Shown here piece by piece: positions 13,310 through 22,100 of a DNA stretch of 64,000 bases (its first letter is position 1; each line of letters begins with the position of its first letter). The translations under genes and the position numbers were made by a program. Location: positions 186,001 through 250,000 of the forward strand of contig JAKCOZ010000309.1 in the NCBI GenBank assembly GCA_022605955.1, written 5' to 3'. This stretch comes from Rallus limicola (Eukaryota; Chordata; Aves; Gruiformes; Rallidae). The notes beneath the pieces were generated by a model. The model had not been told where the DNA came from, made no database searches, and saw only the letters and a list, made by a program, of their open reading frames with translations.

Positions 13310-16300
13310 CTAATTACATTGGCTATTCTCACCTAAAATCAAATCCCTTTGAGGTACACATCGAGTTTCTCCATCCTTCTGCATTACCCACCAAGTAGAA
13401 CCAGGTCCTTGAGCAAAAACAATTCCCGACATAGGTTTACCTTTACCTGAAGCAGGGATGACCCAAACTGTCTTCCCTAATATACTTTTCATGTGCACCA
13501 CTGGGACTCTGTCTCCTTCTACAGTACATGGAAATTTTGACTGGGCAGGGCCAGCCCGATTGGTAGAACCCCTAGAGTTAACTAACCACGTGGCTTTTGC
13601 CAAATTTGTATCCCAATGTTTGAATGTTCCACCACCCATTGCTTTCAGGGTGGTCTTTAAGAGTCCATTATATCGTTCAATTTTCCCAGAGGCTGGTGCA
13701 TGATAAGGAATGTGGTACACCCATTCAATGCCATGCTCTTTGGCCCAGGTGTCTATGAGAGCATTTCGGAAATGAGTCCCGTTGTCTGACTCGATTCTTT
13801 CTGGGGTGCCGTGTCGCCATAGGACTTGCCTTTCAAGGCCCAGGATTGTATTCCGGGCAGTAGCATGGGGTACAGGATATGTTTCTAGCCAGCCAGTGGT
13901 AGCCTCCACCATTGTAAGCACATAGCGTTTGCCATGGCGGGTTTGTGGGAGGGTGATGTAATCAATCTGCCAGGCCTCCCCATATTTATATTTCATCCAC
14001 CGTCCCCCATACCAAAGCGGCTTCAACCGCTTCGCCTGCTTAATTGCGGCACACGTCTCACATTCATGGATAACTTGTGCAATAGCATCCATGGTTAAGT
14101 CCACCCCTCGATCTCGAGCCCATCTATATGTTGCATCTCTCCCTTGATGACCTGAGGAATCATGAGCCCATCGAGCTATGAATAATTCACCTTTATGTTG
14201 CCAGTCTAGATCTACCTGAGCCACTTCAATCCTAGCAGCCTTATCTACCTGATGGTTGTTGTGATGTTCCTCCATGGCTCGACTCTTAGGTACATGGGCA
14301 TCAACATGACGTACCTTTACAACAAGCCTCTCTAATCGGGTAGCAATGTCTTGCCATAAGTCAGCAGCCCATATGGGTTTGCCTCTACGCTGCCAGTTGT
14401 TCTTTTTCCACTGTTGCAACCAACCCCACAGGGCATTAGCTACCATCCATGAGTCAGTATAAAGATAGAGCATTGGCCACTTTTCTCTCTCAGCAATGTC
14501 CAAGGCCAACTGGATGGCCTTCACCTCAGCAAATTGGCTTGATTCACCTTTTCCTTCAGTGGCTTCTGCTACTTGTCTGGTAGGACTCCATACAGCAGCT
14601 TTCCATCTTCGCTGCCTTCCCACAAGGCGACAGGAGCCATCGGTGAACAGGGCATATCGCTTCTCATTCTCTGGCAGTTTGTTGTAAGGTGGGGCTTCTT
14701 CAGCACGTGTCACCTCCTCGTCCTCTGGTGACATCCCAAAATCTTTGCCTTCTGGCCAGTCTGTGATCACTTCCACGATTCCTGGGCGATTAGGGTTTCC
14801 TATTCGAGCCCGCTGAGTAATTAGTGCAACCCACTTGCTCCACGTAGCATCAGTGGCATGGTGTGTAGAAGGGACCTTCCCTTTGAACATCCAGCCCAGC
14901 ACCGGCAGTCGGGGTGCCAGGAGGAGTTGAGCTTCAGTTCCAATCACTTCTGAAGCGGCTCGAACCCCTTCATAGGCGGCCAGTATTTCCTTTTCTGTTG
15001 GAGTATAATTGGCCTCAGATCCTTTGTAGGCCCGACTCCAAAACCCCAGTGGTCGACCTCTAGTCTCCCCTTGTGCTTTCTGCCAGAGACTCCAGGTAGG
15101 GCCATTCTCCCCGGCTGCAGTGTAAAGCACATTTTTAACATCTGTCCCTGTCCGGACAGGCCCAAGGGCTACTGCATGGACTATCTCGCGTTTGATCTGT
15201 TCAAAGGCTTGCTGCTGCTCAGGGCCCCATTGGAAATCATTCTTCTTCCGAGTTACGTGGTAGAGTGGGCTCACAATGAGACTGTAGTTTGGGACATGCA
15301 TTCGCCAAAAACCTATAACACCTAAGAAAGCTTGTGTTTCCTTTTTGTTGCTTGGTGGAGACATAGCTGCTATTTTATTGATAATGTCCATTGGGATCTG
15401 ACGACGCCCATCCTGCCATTTTATTCCTAAAAACTGGATTTCTCGGGTAGGCCCCTTGACTTTACTTTGCTTTATAGCAAAACCAGCTTCCAAAAGGATT
15501 TGAATTATCCTTTTTCCTTTCTCAAATACTTCCTCTGCTGTATTGCCCCATACAATGATGTCATCAATATACTGCAGGTGCTCTGGGGCTTCACCCTTTT
15601 CCAGTGTGGTCTGGATTAGTCCATGGCAAATGGTGGGGCTGTGTTTCCACCCCTGGGGCAGACGATTCCACGTGTATTGGATGCCCCTCCAAGTGAAAGC
15701 AAATTGTGGCCTGCACTCTGGCGCCAGTGGTATTGAGAAGAAAGCATTTGCAATGTCAATTGTGGCATACCACTTGGCTGCCTTTGACTCCAATTCATAC
15801 TGCAGTTCCAGCATGTCTGGTACAGCAGCACTCATACCTGGAGTGACTTCGTTTAGGCCACGATAATCCACTGTCAGCCTCCACTCTCCATCGGACTTCC
15901 GCACTGGCCATATGGGACTGTTAAAGGGTGAGCGGGTTCGGCTGATCACCCCTTGACTCTCTAGTTGACGAATCAGCTTATGGATGGGGATCAGGGAATC
16001 CCTGTTAGTACGGTATTGTCTCCTGTGCACCGTCGTTGTAGCAATTGGCACCTGCTGTTCTTCAACCTTCAATAACCCCACAACAGAAGGATCATCAGAG
16101 AGTCCAGGCAAGGCACGCAATTGCTCAGTGCCTTCTGTCTCCAAAGCAGCTATTCCAAAAGCCCACCGGTACCCTTTTGGGTCCTTAAAATAACCTCTAC
16201 GGAGGTAATCTATACCTAAAATGCATGGAGCTTCTGGGCCAGTCACAATTGGGTGTTTCTCCCAGTCCTTCCCAGTTAAGCTCACTTCAGCCTCTAACAC

Positions 16301-16504
16301 AGTCAATTGTTGGGATCCACCTGTCACTCCAGAAATGCTGACAGGTTCTGTCCCTACATGATTCGATGGCATTATCGTACACTGGGCACCAGTATCCACC
16401 AGAGCCTTGTACTCTTGTGGGTCTGACATGCCAGGCCATCTGATCCACACAGTCCAATAAACACGGTTATCCCTCTCCTCCACCTGGCTGGAGGCAGGGC
16501 CCCT
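13310..16504 (-). CDS. pol: Pol polyprotein: protease, reverse transcriptase, RNase H, integrase (1,064 aa)
   Basis: Open from the codon after the gag TAG (residue 1 at 16502-16504) to TAG at 13310-13312. There is no ATG before residue 26, which is only 11 residues ahead of the protease catalytic Asp, so pol is unlikely to start on its own ATG and is most simply read as a gag-pol extension. Order: aspartic protease (DTGAQ, Asp37), reverse transcriptase (Asp250, YIDD 312-315), a tether region, RNase H (Asp622, Glu660, Asp684, Asp754), then integrase with HHCC (His781, His786, Cys815, Cys818) and a D,D-35-E triad (Asp848, Asp907, Glu943). All these residues are intact and there is no frameshift or internal stop. 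No dUTPase domain, which many mammalian ERV-L elements carry after integrase, is visible. Confidence 0.94.
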   Translation of the reverse strand, partial: RGPASSQVEERDNRVYWTVWIRWPGMSDPQEYKALVDTGAQCTIMPSNHVGTEPVSISGVTGGSQQLTVLEAEVSLTGKDWEKHPIVTGPEAPCILGIDYLRRGYFKDPKGYRWAFGIAALETEGTEQLRALPGLSDDPSVVGLLKVEEQQVPIATTTVHRRQYRTNRDSLIPIHKLIRQLESQGVISRTRSPFNSPIWPVRKSDGEWRLTVDYRGLNEVTPGMSAAVPDMLELQYELESKAAKWYATIDIANAFFSIPLAPECRPQFAFTWRGIQYTWNRLPQGWKHSPTICHGLIQTTLEKGEAPEHLQYIDDIIVWGNTAEEVFEKGKRIIQILLEAGFAIKQSKVKGPTREIQFLGIKWQDGRRQIPMDIINKIAAMSPPSNKKETQAFLGVIGFWRMHVPNYSLIVSPLYHVTRKKNDFQWGPEQQQAFEQIKREIVHAVALGPVRTGTDVKNVLYTAAGENGPTWSLWQKAQGETRGRPLGFWSRAYKGSEANYTPTEKEILAAYEGVRAASEVIGTEAQLLLAPRLPVLGWMFKGKVPSTHHATDATWSKWVALITQRARIGNPNRPGIVEVITDWPEGKDFGMSPEDEEVTRAEEAPPYNKLPENEKRYALFTDGSCRLVGRQRRWKAAVWSPTRQVAEATEGKGESSQFAEVKAIQLALDIAEREKWPMLYLYTDSWMVANALWGWLQQWKKNNWQRRGKPIWAADLWQDIATRLERLVVKVRHVDAHVPKSRAMEEHHNNHQVDKAARIEVAQVDLDWQHKGELFIARWAHDSSGHQGRDATYRWARDRGVDLTMDAIAQVIHECETCAAIKQAKRLKPLWYGGRWMKYKYGEAWQIDYITLPQTRHGKRYVLTMVEATTGWLETYPVPHATARNTILGLERQVLWRHGTPERIESDNGTHFRNALIDTWAKEHGIEWVYHIPYHAPASGKIERYNGLLKTTLKAMGGGTFKHWDTNLAKATWLVNSRGSTNRAGPAQSKFPCTVEGDRVPVVHMKSILGKTVWVIPASGKGKPMSGIVFAQGPGSTWWVMQKDGETRCVPQRDLILGENSQCN
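13313..14191 (-). other. Integrase domain of Pol
   Basis: Pol residues about 772-1064. The N-terminal zinc-binding HHCC is His781, His786, Cys815 and Cys818. The catalytic core has Asp848 (WQIDYITLP), Asp907 (ESDNGTHF) and Glu943 (SGKIERYNG), the last two separated by 35 residues. The C-terminal 60 residues are rich in beta-type Val/Trp patterns, like the SH3-like DNA-binding domain. The 5-bp target duplication at the ends of this provirus is the footprint of such an enzyme. Confidence 0.93.
14204..14668 (-). other. RNase H domain of Pol
   Basis: Pol residues about 613-767. The four acidic residues of the active site are visible: FTDGS (Asp622), FAEVKA (Glu660), YTDSW (Asp684) and HQVDKAAR (Asp754). 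It degrades the RNA strand of the RNA-DNA hybrid. Confidence 0.9.
15164..16036 (-). other. Reverse transcriptase domain of Pol
   Basis: Pol residues about 157-447. Visible motifs are FNSPIWPVRK (finger), a WRLTVDYRGLN motif, TIDIANAFFSIPL with catalytic Asp250, LPQGWKHSPTICH near 282-294, and the catalytic YIDD at 312-315. FLGVIGFWR in the thumb follows near 393-401. The region after this to about residue 612 looks like the degenerate RNase-H-like tether found in vertebrate retroviruses. Confidence 0.93.
16139..16504 (-). other. Protease (retropepsin) domain of Pol
   Basis: Pol residues about 1-122. The active-site motif LVDTGAQ is at residues 35-41, and the second retropepsin signature ILGIDYL at 95-101. 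As a homodimer it would cleave Gag and Gag-Pol. It lies directly behind the UAG, so its synthesis depends on readthrough. Confidence 0.9.
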
Positions 16505-16507
16505 CTA
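16430..16507 (-). promoter_or_regulatory. Candidate UAG readthrough element at the gag-pol junction
   Basis: Gag ends CAG CAA CAA TAG and pol continues in the same frame from AGG GGC. Ten nucleotides after the TAG, CCTCCA (16489-16494) can pair with TGGAGG (16477-16482), closing a 6-nt loop GCCAGG (16483-16488). CCTGGC at 16430-16435 is the exact complement of that loop, so an H-type pseudoknot with a 41-nt third loop is possible; opening the last stem pair would leave one nucleotide to cross the second stem. Gammaretroviruses such as murine leukaemia virus use a UAG followed 8 nt later by a pseudoknot to make Gag-Pol. The alternative is that the TAG is a recent CAG-to-TAG mutation in a fused gag-pol frame. 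Confidence 0.55.
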
Positions 16508-18484
16508 TTGTTGCTGATCGTATTGGCTGCTCACTGGTGCAGCCTTCTTCCTGACAACATTGCGTTGTGCGATTCTTTTACCTCGAAGCTCATCTACTCG
16601 TGCCTGGAGGGCTGAGGTGGGCTGCATATGCCACTTCCTCATGTCCTCACCATGGTCACGCAGGTAAGACCACAGCTGCCCTCGCACCGTGTCTCGTGGT
16701 GTGTACCTTCTGTATCCTCCCTTCTGGGATGATGGACGCTTTCTCCTAGTAGCTGCAACATTGCCCCATAGGGGTTGGGAGTTGCACATATGTTGGTCAA
16801 ATCGTTTGACCAGTTTCTCTACCGCTGCGATCATAGAGTGGGAAACATTGTCCTCATATTTCCGGAGTCGCCAGGACACTTGTTCTACAGTTGGTGGATA
16901 TGCATCCTCCCAGTCTATTGATGCTAGTGAATTGGTGTGCCCTGCTGGTGCACTTCGTACAACCTTACGCCACATATCTGGGGTGCATATAACTTCATCA
17001 GGATCAGAGGGATTCTGTGTATTGTCCAGATCATAATAAATGATCTCCCGTACAGCTAATTCTCTCAGGTACTGGATAACTGCCTCTATGCTGTTACACT
17101 TGGGTGAGTGACATGTAATATATTCCTTTATGGGATACCTTTCCTCCACACTTGACAGTAGTCGCCTCCAGAGGCTGAGGATTTCTGGCTTTTTCCCAAT
17201 TTCCTTGTCAATGCCTCCTTCTCTAGCTAGGGATCCCAACTGCTTGGCCTCCCTGCCATCTAATTCCAGACTACTGGCCCCTTGATCCCAGCATCGGAGC
17301 AACCAGGTGATGATGTGCTCACCTGGGCGGCGGCTGAAATCTTTTCGAACCTCACGCAGCTCACTCAGGGTCAGGGATCGTGTGACAATCTCTGGCCCTG
17401 CTCCATCCTGAGATGCCTGAGATGGCCCTGCTCCATCCTGACATGCTCCAGATGGCCCTGCTTCATCATCATCATCCTTCACTACACGAACTGATTTCTT
17501 TGTGTGTTTCCTCTTTTGTACGGGAGCAACAGACACTGGCGGGGGTTGGTTTTTTGTTTTATCAGCAGTATCTGCTGTAGGGGTGGCAGTAGCTGCAGCA
17601 TTGGTTGGACTAGTGGCAGTAGCCACAGTGCTAGTCACAGAAGTTACAGTGGCTGCAGTGCCAGTCATAGGGGTTGCAGCAGCTGCAGCATTGGTTGGAC
17701 TAGTTGCGGTAGCCACAGTACTAGTCACAGAAGTTACAGTAGCTGCAGTGCCAGTCATAGGGGTTGCCGCAGCTGCAGTCTTTGCTGGTTTGTTTTCATT
17801 CCTTTCCCTCTGACAGTGCTGACAGTACTGCCTGTTATCAAGCAGTGTTTTGTAAATAGTGGCCAGGGCCCAGCACAGTGCAGTAAGGTGTGCTTCTCTG
17901 GTAAACTTACAGCAATTCCTTTTCAGATATGCAGTAACTTTACCAGGGTCCTGTAACTGCTCAGGAGTGAAACTCCAAGCCATTGGAAGTGAGAAAGTAC
18001 CTAGGTACCTGCCCATGCTCTGCCACATGCCCTGCCACTCATGTTTATCTGGCCTCGCAGAAAACTCTTGAGTGGTATTCATAAACCTCTGCTTAATATT
18101 TGACAACAACTGAACCATCTGCACCAAAGCTAAAAACAACAAAATGCTAGTTTGAATATCCCAGGGATATTGGAAGTTTTTAAAAACTGCTAGCAGAGTT
18201 GTTGTATTTAGCCCAAAGGAAAAGAAAGCAGTACTCCCACCATACCAGCTGCCGTTTTTAAACCCTCCCTGTCCAAGGAATGGACAGGGCAGCAAGATCT
18301 CATATAAGTACCAGAAAAAGTTCACGATCCTCGATATTACTGAATCATAGACTGTTATCATAATATACAAGAACAGGAGACGCAGCTTCGACATGGTAGA
18401 AAATCCTGTCAGGATTGCATACAGCATACGGTAGTTTTGCTGCCACAGCAGTGACCACAGCCATGTGAATAAATACCACAGCAT
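16505..18484 (-). CDS. gag: Gag polyprotein (659 aa) with hydrophobic N-terminus
   Basis: Start chosen at the first in-frame ATG (18482-18484), 121 nt after the LTR; the stop is TAG at 16505-16507. Residues 1-127 are strongly hydrophobic, with candidate membrane segments near 1-14, 34-65, 85-101 and 112-127, unlike the myristoylated matrix of typical retroviruses. Residues 241-300 are two copies of a 30-residue Thr/Ala/Val-rich repeat (17581-17760). A Lys/Arg cluster and an acidic DDDDE follow near 323-342, then two short QDGAGP repeats. From about 366 to 557 is a helix-rich region resembling the retroviral capsid core (key stretch LTLSELREVRKDFSRRPGEH). The C-terminus is Arg/Lys-rich (580-602) and ends in QQQ before the stop. 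I see no CCHC zinc knuckle. Assigned as Gag by position before pol, the capsid-like region and my recollection of bird ERV Gag proteins; the function of the N-terminus is unknown. Confidence 0.85.
   Translation of the reverse strand: MLWYLFTWLWSLLWQQNYRMLYAILTGFSTMSKLRLLFLYIMITVYDSVISRIVNFFWYLYEILLPCPFLGQGGFKNGSWYGGSTAFFSFGLNTTTLLAVFKNFQYPWDIQTSILLFLALVQMVQLLSNIKQRFMNTTQEFSARPDKHEWQGMWQSMGRYLGTFSLPMAWSFTPEQLQDPGKVTAYLKRNCCKFTREAHLTALCWALATIYKTLLDNRQYCQHCQRERNENKPAKTAAAATPMTGTAATVTSVTSTVATATSPTNAAAAATPMTGTAATVTSVTSTVATATSPTNAAATATPTADTADKTKNQPPPVSVAPVQKRKHTKKSVRVVKDDDDEAGPSGACQDGAGPSQASQDGAGPEIVTRSLTLSELREVRKDFSRRPGEHIITWLLRCWDQGASSLELDGREAKQLGSLAREGGIDKEIGKKPEILSLWRRLLSSVEERYPIKEYITCHSPKCNSIEAVIQYLRELAVREIIYYDLDNTQNPSDPDEVICTPDMWRKVVRSAPAGHTNSLASIDWEDAYPPTVEQVSWRLRKYEDNVSHSMIAAVEKLVKRFDQHMCNSQPLWGNVAATRRKRPSSQKGGYRRYTPRDTVRGQLWSYLRDHGEDMRKWHMQPTSALQARVDELRGKRIAQRNVVRKKAAPVSSQYDQQQ
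17581..17760 (-). repeat. 90-bp tandem duplication inside gag
   Basis: 17581-17670 and 17671-17760 are two in-frame copies of 90 bp encoding a 30-residue Thr/Ala/Val-rich unit. The copies differ at six bases, mostly silent, so the duplication predates this insertion. It lies in the presumably disordered linker between the N-terminal and capsid-like regions, and copy number may vary among family members. Confidence 0.9.
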
Positions 18485-18605
18485 CGTGATCGGAGACTGC
18501 TTAAACAACAGTTCTTATCACAACTTTGTCTTAATTGCAATCGCGTCAGGGTCAGATCTACCGTTATCCCAACCTTTCGGGCCCCACGTTGGGCGCCAAA
18601 AAGAC
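18485..18605 (-). other. 5' leader between LTR and gag
   Basis: About 121 nt from the LTR edge to the first in-frame gag ATG, containing the primer binding site. The gag frame is open slightly further upstream (to about 18508) but without another ATG. Packaging signals are expected in this region; none can be assigned from sequence alone. Confidence 0.7.
18581..18598 (-). other. Primer binding site, tRNA-Lys1,2 type
   Basis: The minus strand reads TGGCGCCCAACGTGGGGC, the 18-nt primer binding site known for tRNA-Lys1,2 (as in Mason-Pfizer-type betaretroviruses). It primes minus-strand DNA synthesis. Seven bases (18599-18605, GTCTTTT on the minus strand) separate it from the LTR edge, longer than the few bases usual in retroviruses. 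ERV-L elements are named for a tRNA-Leu primer, so a Lys site in an element with ERV-L-like traits is noteworthy. Confidence 0.92.
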
Positions 18606-19193
18606 TGTCGTGGTTTCACCCCGGCTTGGGCCGAGATCCACGCAGCTGCCTGCTCCTTAAAGTAAAAGAGCAGGAGAAAAGGGAAAAAGGGGAGGGGGGA
18701 AACAAGGGAAGGGAAAAGGAAGGGGCAAATAACTCCAAAACCAAGAAACTAAGAGGCCCGTGGGTTGGGATAAGGATAGTTTACTAAGATAACAGAAAAA
18801 TAAAATATATACAATGCTAACAGGACTTTAGAGCAAAAGAATATGAAAATATTGATACACAATGCAGTTTCTCACCGAACCACACAACTCAGGCCGCACC
18901 ACCCAGAGCCGTCCCGGAACCCGACCGTCCCCCAAGACCCTCGCGTCCCGGCCGCTCGCGTCCCGGAACCGCCCCTTCTTCCTCCCATCAGCCCCCCTTT
19001 ATCCTGGGCAGGACGTAATTGGCATGGAATACTCTCTTTGGCCCATCTGGGTCACCTGTCCTGGCATTGACTGTCTGACTGCAACTAAAAACATCAGGGT
19101 GTTATCAGCACTGTTTTCATTTTAACTCCCAAACACAGCATTCCATCCGCTGCTACAAATGAAATTAACTCTATCCTGACTGAAACCAGGACA
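18606..19193 (-). repeat. 5' LTR of the provirus
   Basis: 588 bp, terminal TG...CA, U3 to U5 running from 19193 down to 18606. It is identical to the 3' LTR except at 18828 (t) against 12447 (a). The upstream (U3) part holds a C/G-rich stretch with repeated cgtcccgg near 18911-18970. The U5-side segment 18668-18735 is nearly pure purine on the plus strand, hence a pyrimidine tract in the RNA. Short open frames inside the LTR occur identically in both copies and are not genes. Confidence 0.97.
18801..18811 (-). promoter_or_regulatory. Candidate LTR TATA box
   Basis: On the minus strand the sequence reads ATATATTTTA, about 385 nt into the 588-bp LTR, a reasonable place for the U3 core promoter. 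The same motif is at 12420-12430 in the 3' LTR. An AGTAAA lies about 20 nt downstream (18780-18785) and could be a variant poly(A) signal. Start and poly(A) sites are not determined by sequence alone. Confidence 0.45.
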
Positions 19194-19198
19194 CCTCC
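19194..19198. other. Target-site duplication, right copy (CCTCC)
   Basis: Partner of 12220-12224. The satellite monomer continues directly with taacaggac, so the insertion is simple, with no deletion or rearrangement of the target. Confidence 0.93.
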
Positions 19199-22100
19199 TA
19201 ACAGGACAAACAAGCAGACCCTGTCACTTTGGCTCTCAGCCTTTTCCTTTGCCTGGAAAGAAGGAACATACCTGCTACCTACTACAGTGCTTTTCTCGGC
19301 CCTAGCAGACTGCAGTTCAAAACATGCTAAACGTCCAGCAATAACTCCCAAAGTAAAGAAGCTAGGCATGAAAGGCATAGCTTGTCTGAAACCTCCTAAC
19401 AGGACACACAAGCAGACCCTGTCACTTTGGCTCTCAGCCTTTTCCTTTGCCTGGAAAGAGGGAACATGCCTGGAACCTCCTACGGTGCTTTTCTCGGCCC
19501 TAGCAGACTGCAGTTCAAAACATGCTAAACGTCCAGCAATAACTGCTAAAGTAAAGAAGCTAGGACTGAAAGGCATAGCTTGTCTGAAACCTCCTAACAG
19601 GACACACAAGCAGACTCTGTCACTTTGGCTCTCAGCCTTTTCCTTTGCCTGGAAAGAGGGAACATGCCTGGAACCTCCTACGGTGCTTTTCTCGGCCCTA
19701 GCAGACTGCAGTTCAAAACATGCTAAACGTCCAGCAATAACTCCCAAAGTAAAGAAGCTAGGACTGAAAGGCATAGCTTGTCTGAAACCTCCTAACAGGA
19801 CACACAAGCAGACCCTGTCACTTTGGCTCTCAGCCTTTTCCTTTGCCTGGAAAGAGGGAACATGCCTGGAACCTCCTACGGTGCTTTTCTCGGCCCTAGC
19901 AGACTGCAGTTCAAAACATGCTAAACGTCCAGCAATAACTCCCAAAGTAAAGAAGCTAGGACTGAAAGGCATAGATTGTGTGAAACCTCCTAACAGGACA
20001 CACAAGCTGACCCTGTCACTTTGGCTCTCAGCCTTTTCCTTTGCCTGGAAAGAGGGAACATGCCTGGAACCTCCTCCGGTGCTTTTCTCAGCCCTAGCAG
20101 ACTGCAGTTCAAAACATGCTAAACGTCCAGCAATAACTCCCAAAGTAAAGAAGCTAGGATTGAAAGGCATAGCTTGTCTGAAACCTCCTAACAGGACACA
20201 CAAGCAGACCCTGTCACTTTGGCTCTCAGCCTTTTCCTTTGCCTGGAAAGAGGGAACATGCCTGGAACCTCCTACGGTGCTTTTCTCGGCCCTAGCAGAC
20301 TGCAGTTCAAAACATGCTAAACGTCCAGCAATAACTCCCAAAGTAAAGAAGCTAGGCATGAAAGGCATAGCTTGTCTGAAACCTCCTAACAGGACACACA
20401 AGCAGACCCTGTCACTTTGGCTCTCAGCCTTTTCCTTTGCCTGGAAAGAGGGAACATGCCTGGAACCTCCTACGGTGCTTTTCTCGGCCCTAGCAGACTG
20501 CAGTTCAAAACATGCTAAACGTCCAGCAATAACTCCCAAAGTAAAGAAGCTAGGCATGAAAGGCATAGCTTGTCTGAAACCTCCTAACAGGACACACAAG
20601 CAGACTCTGTCACTTTGGCTCTCAGCCTTTTCCTTTGCCTGGAAAGAGGGAACATGCCTGGAACCTCCTACGGTGCTTTTCTCGGCCCTAGCAGACTGCA
20701 GTTCAAAACATGCTAAACGTCCAGCAATAACTCCCAAAGTAAAGAAGCTAGGATTGAAAGGCATAGCTTGTCTGAAACCTCCTAACAGGACACACAAGCA
20801 GACCCTGTCACTTTGGCTCTCAGCCTTTTCCTTTGCCTGGAAAGAAGGAACATACCTGCTACCTCCTACAGTGCTTTTCTCGGCCCTAGCAGACTGCAGT
20901 TCAAAACATGCTAAACGTCCAGCAATAACTCCCAAAGTAAAGAAGCTAGGCATGAAAGGCATAGCTTGTCTGAAACCTCCTAACAGGACACACAAGCAGA
21001 CCCTGTCACTTTGGCTCTCAGCCTTTTCCTTTGCCTGGAAAGAGGGAACATGCCTGGAACCTCCTACGGTGCTTTTCTTGGCCCTAGCAGACTGCAGTTC
21101 AAAACATGCTAAACGTCCAGCAATAACTCCCAAAGTAAAGAAGCTAGGATTGAAAGGCATAGCTTGTCTGAAACCTCCTAACAGGACACACAAGCAGACC
21201 CTGTCACTTTGGCTCTCAGCCTTTTCCTTTGCCTGGAAAGAGGGAACATGCCTGGAACCTCCTACGGTGCTTTTCTCGGCCCTAGCAGACTGCAGTTCAA
21301 AACATGCTAAACGTCCAGCAATAACTCCCAAAGTAAAGAAGCTAGGCATGAAAGGCATAGCTTGTCTGAAACCTCCTAACAGGACACACAAGCAGACCCT
21401 GTCACTTTGGCTCTCAGCCTTTTCCTTTGCCTGGAAAGAGGGAACATGCCTGGAACCTCCTACGGTGCTTTTCTCGGCCCTAGCAGACTGCAGTTCAAAA
21501 CATGCTAAACGTCCAGCAATAACTCCCAAAGTAAAGAAGCTAGGCATGAAAGGCATAGCTTGTCTGAAACCTCCTAACAGGACACACAAGCAGACCCTGT
21601 CACTTTGGCTCTCAGCCTTTTCCTTTGCCTGGAAAGAGGGAACATGCCTGGAAGCTCCTACGGTGCTTTTCTCGGCCCTAGCAGACTGCAGTTCAAAACA
21701 TGCTAAACGTCCAGCAATAACTCCCAAAGTAAAGAAGCTAGGCATGAAAGGCATAGCTTGTCTGAAACCTCCTAACAGGACACACAAGCAGACCCTGTCA
21801 CTTTGGCTCTCAGCCTTTTCCTTTGCCTGGAAAGAAGGAACATACCTGCTACCTCCTACAGTGCTTTTCTCGGCCCTAGCAGACTGCAGTTCAAAACATG
21901 CTAAACGTCCAGCAATAACTCCCAAAGTAAAGAAGCTAGGACTGAAAGGCATAGCTTGTCTGAAACCTCCTAACAGGACAAACAAGCAGACCCTGTCACT
22001 TTGGCTCTCAGCCTTTTCCTTTGCCTGGAAAAAGGAAAATACCTGCTACCTACTACAGTGCTTTTCTCGGCCCTAGCAGACTGCAGTTCAAAACATGCTA

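Larger units (their letters stand above)
12225..19193 (-). mobile_element. Full-length endogenous retrovirus, ERV-L-like, minus strand
   Basis: A 6,969-bp provirus bounded by two 588-bp LTRs that begin TG and end CA, flanked by the 5-bp target duplication CCTCC. Reading the minus strand from 19193 downward, the order is 5' LTR, primer binding site, gag, in-frame UAG, pol and 3' LTR. There is no env reading frame. Class III ERV-L elements characteristically lack env and duplicate 5 bp, which fits; the reverse transcriptase and integrase motifs also suit that class. The Lys-type primer site is more typical of class II. The LTRs differ at one position and pol is uninterrupted, so the copy is young and could have been retrotransposition-competent recently. 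It is the only non-satellite sequence in the window. Confidence 0.96.

Noticed and set aside
16481..16483. GTG as an independent start codon for pol
   Set aside because: The frame continues upstream without interruption to the gag TAG, and GTG initiation is not expected for a retroviral pol in a vertebrate. Readthrough is the simpler reading.
13458..18071. Plus-strand open frames opposite gag and pol
   Set aside because: They are shadows on the antisense strand of the intact retroviral genes.
18506..18508. TTG as the gag start
   Set aside because: An ATG in the same frame lies only eight codons downstream at 18482-18484.
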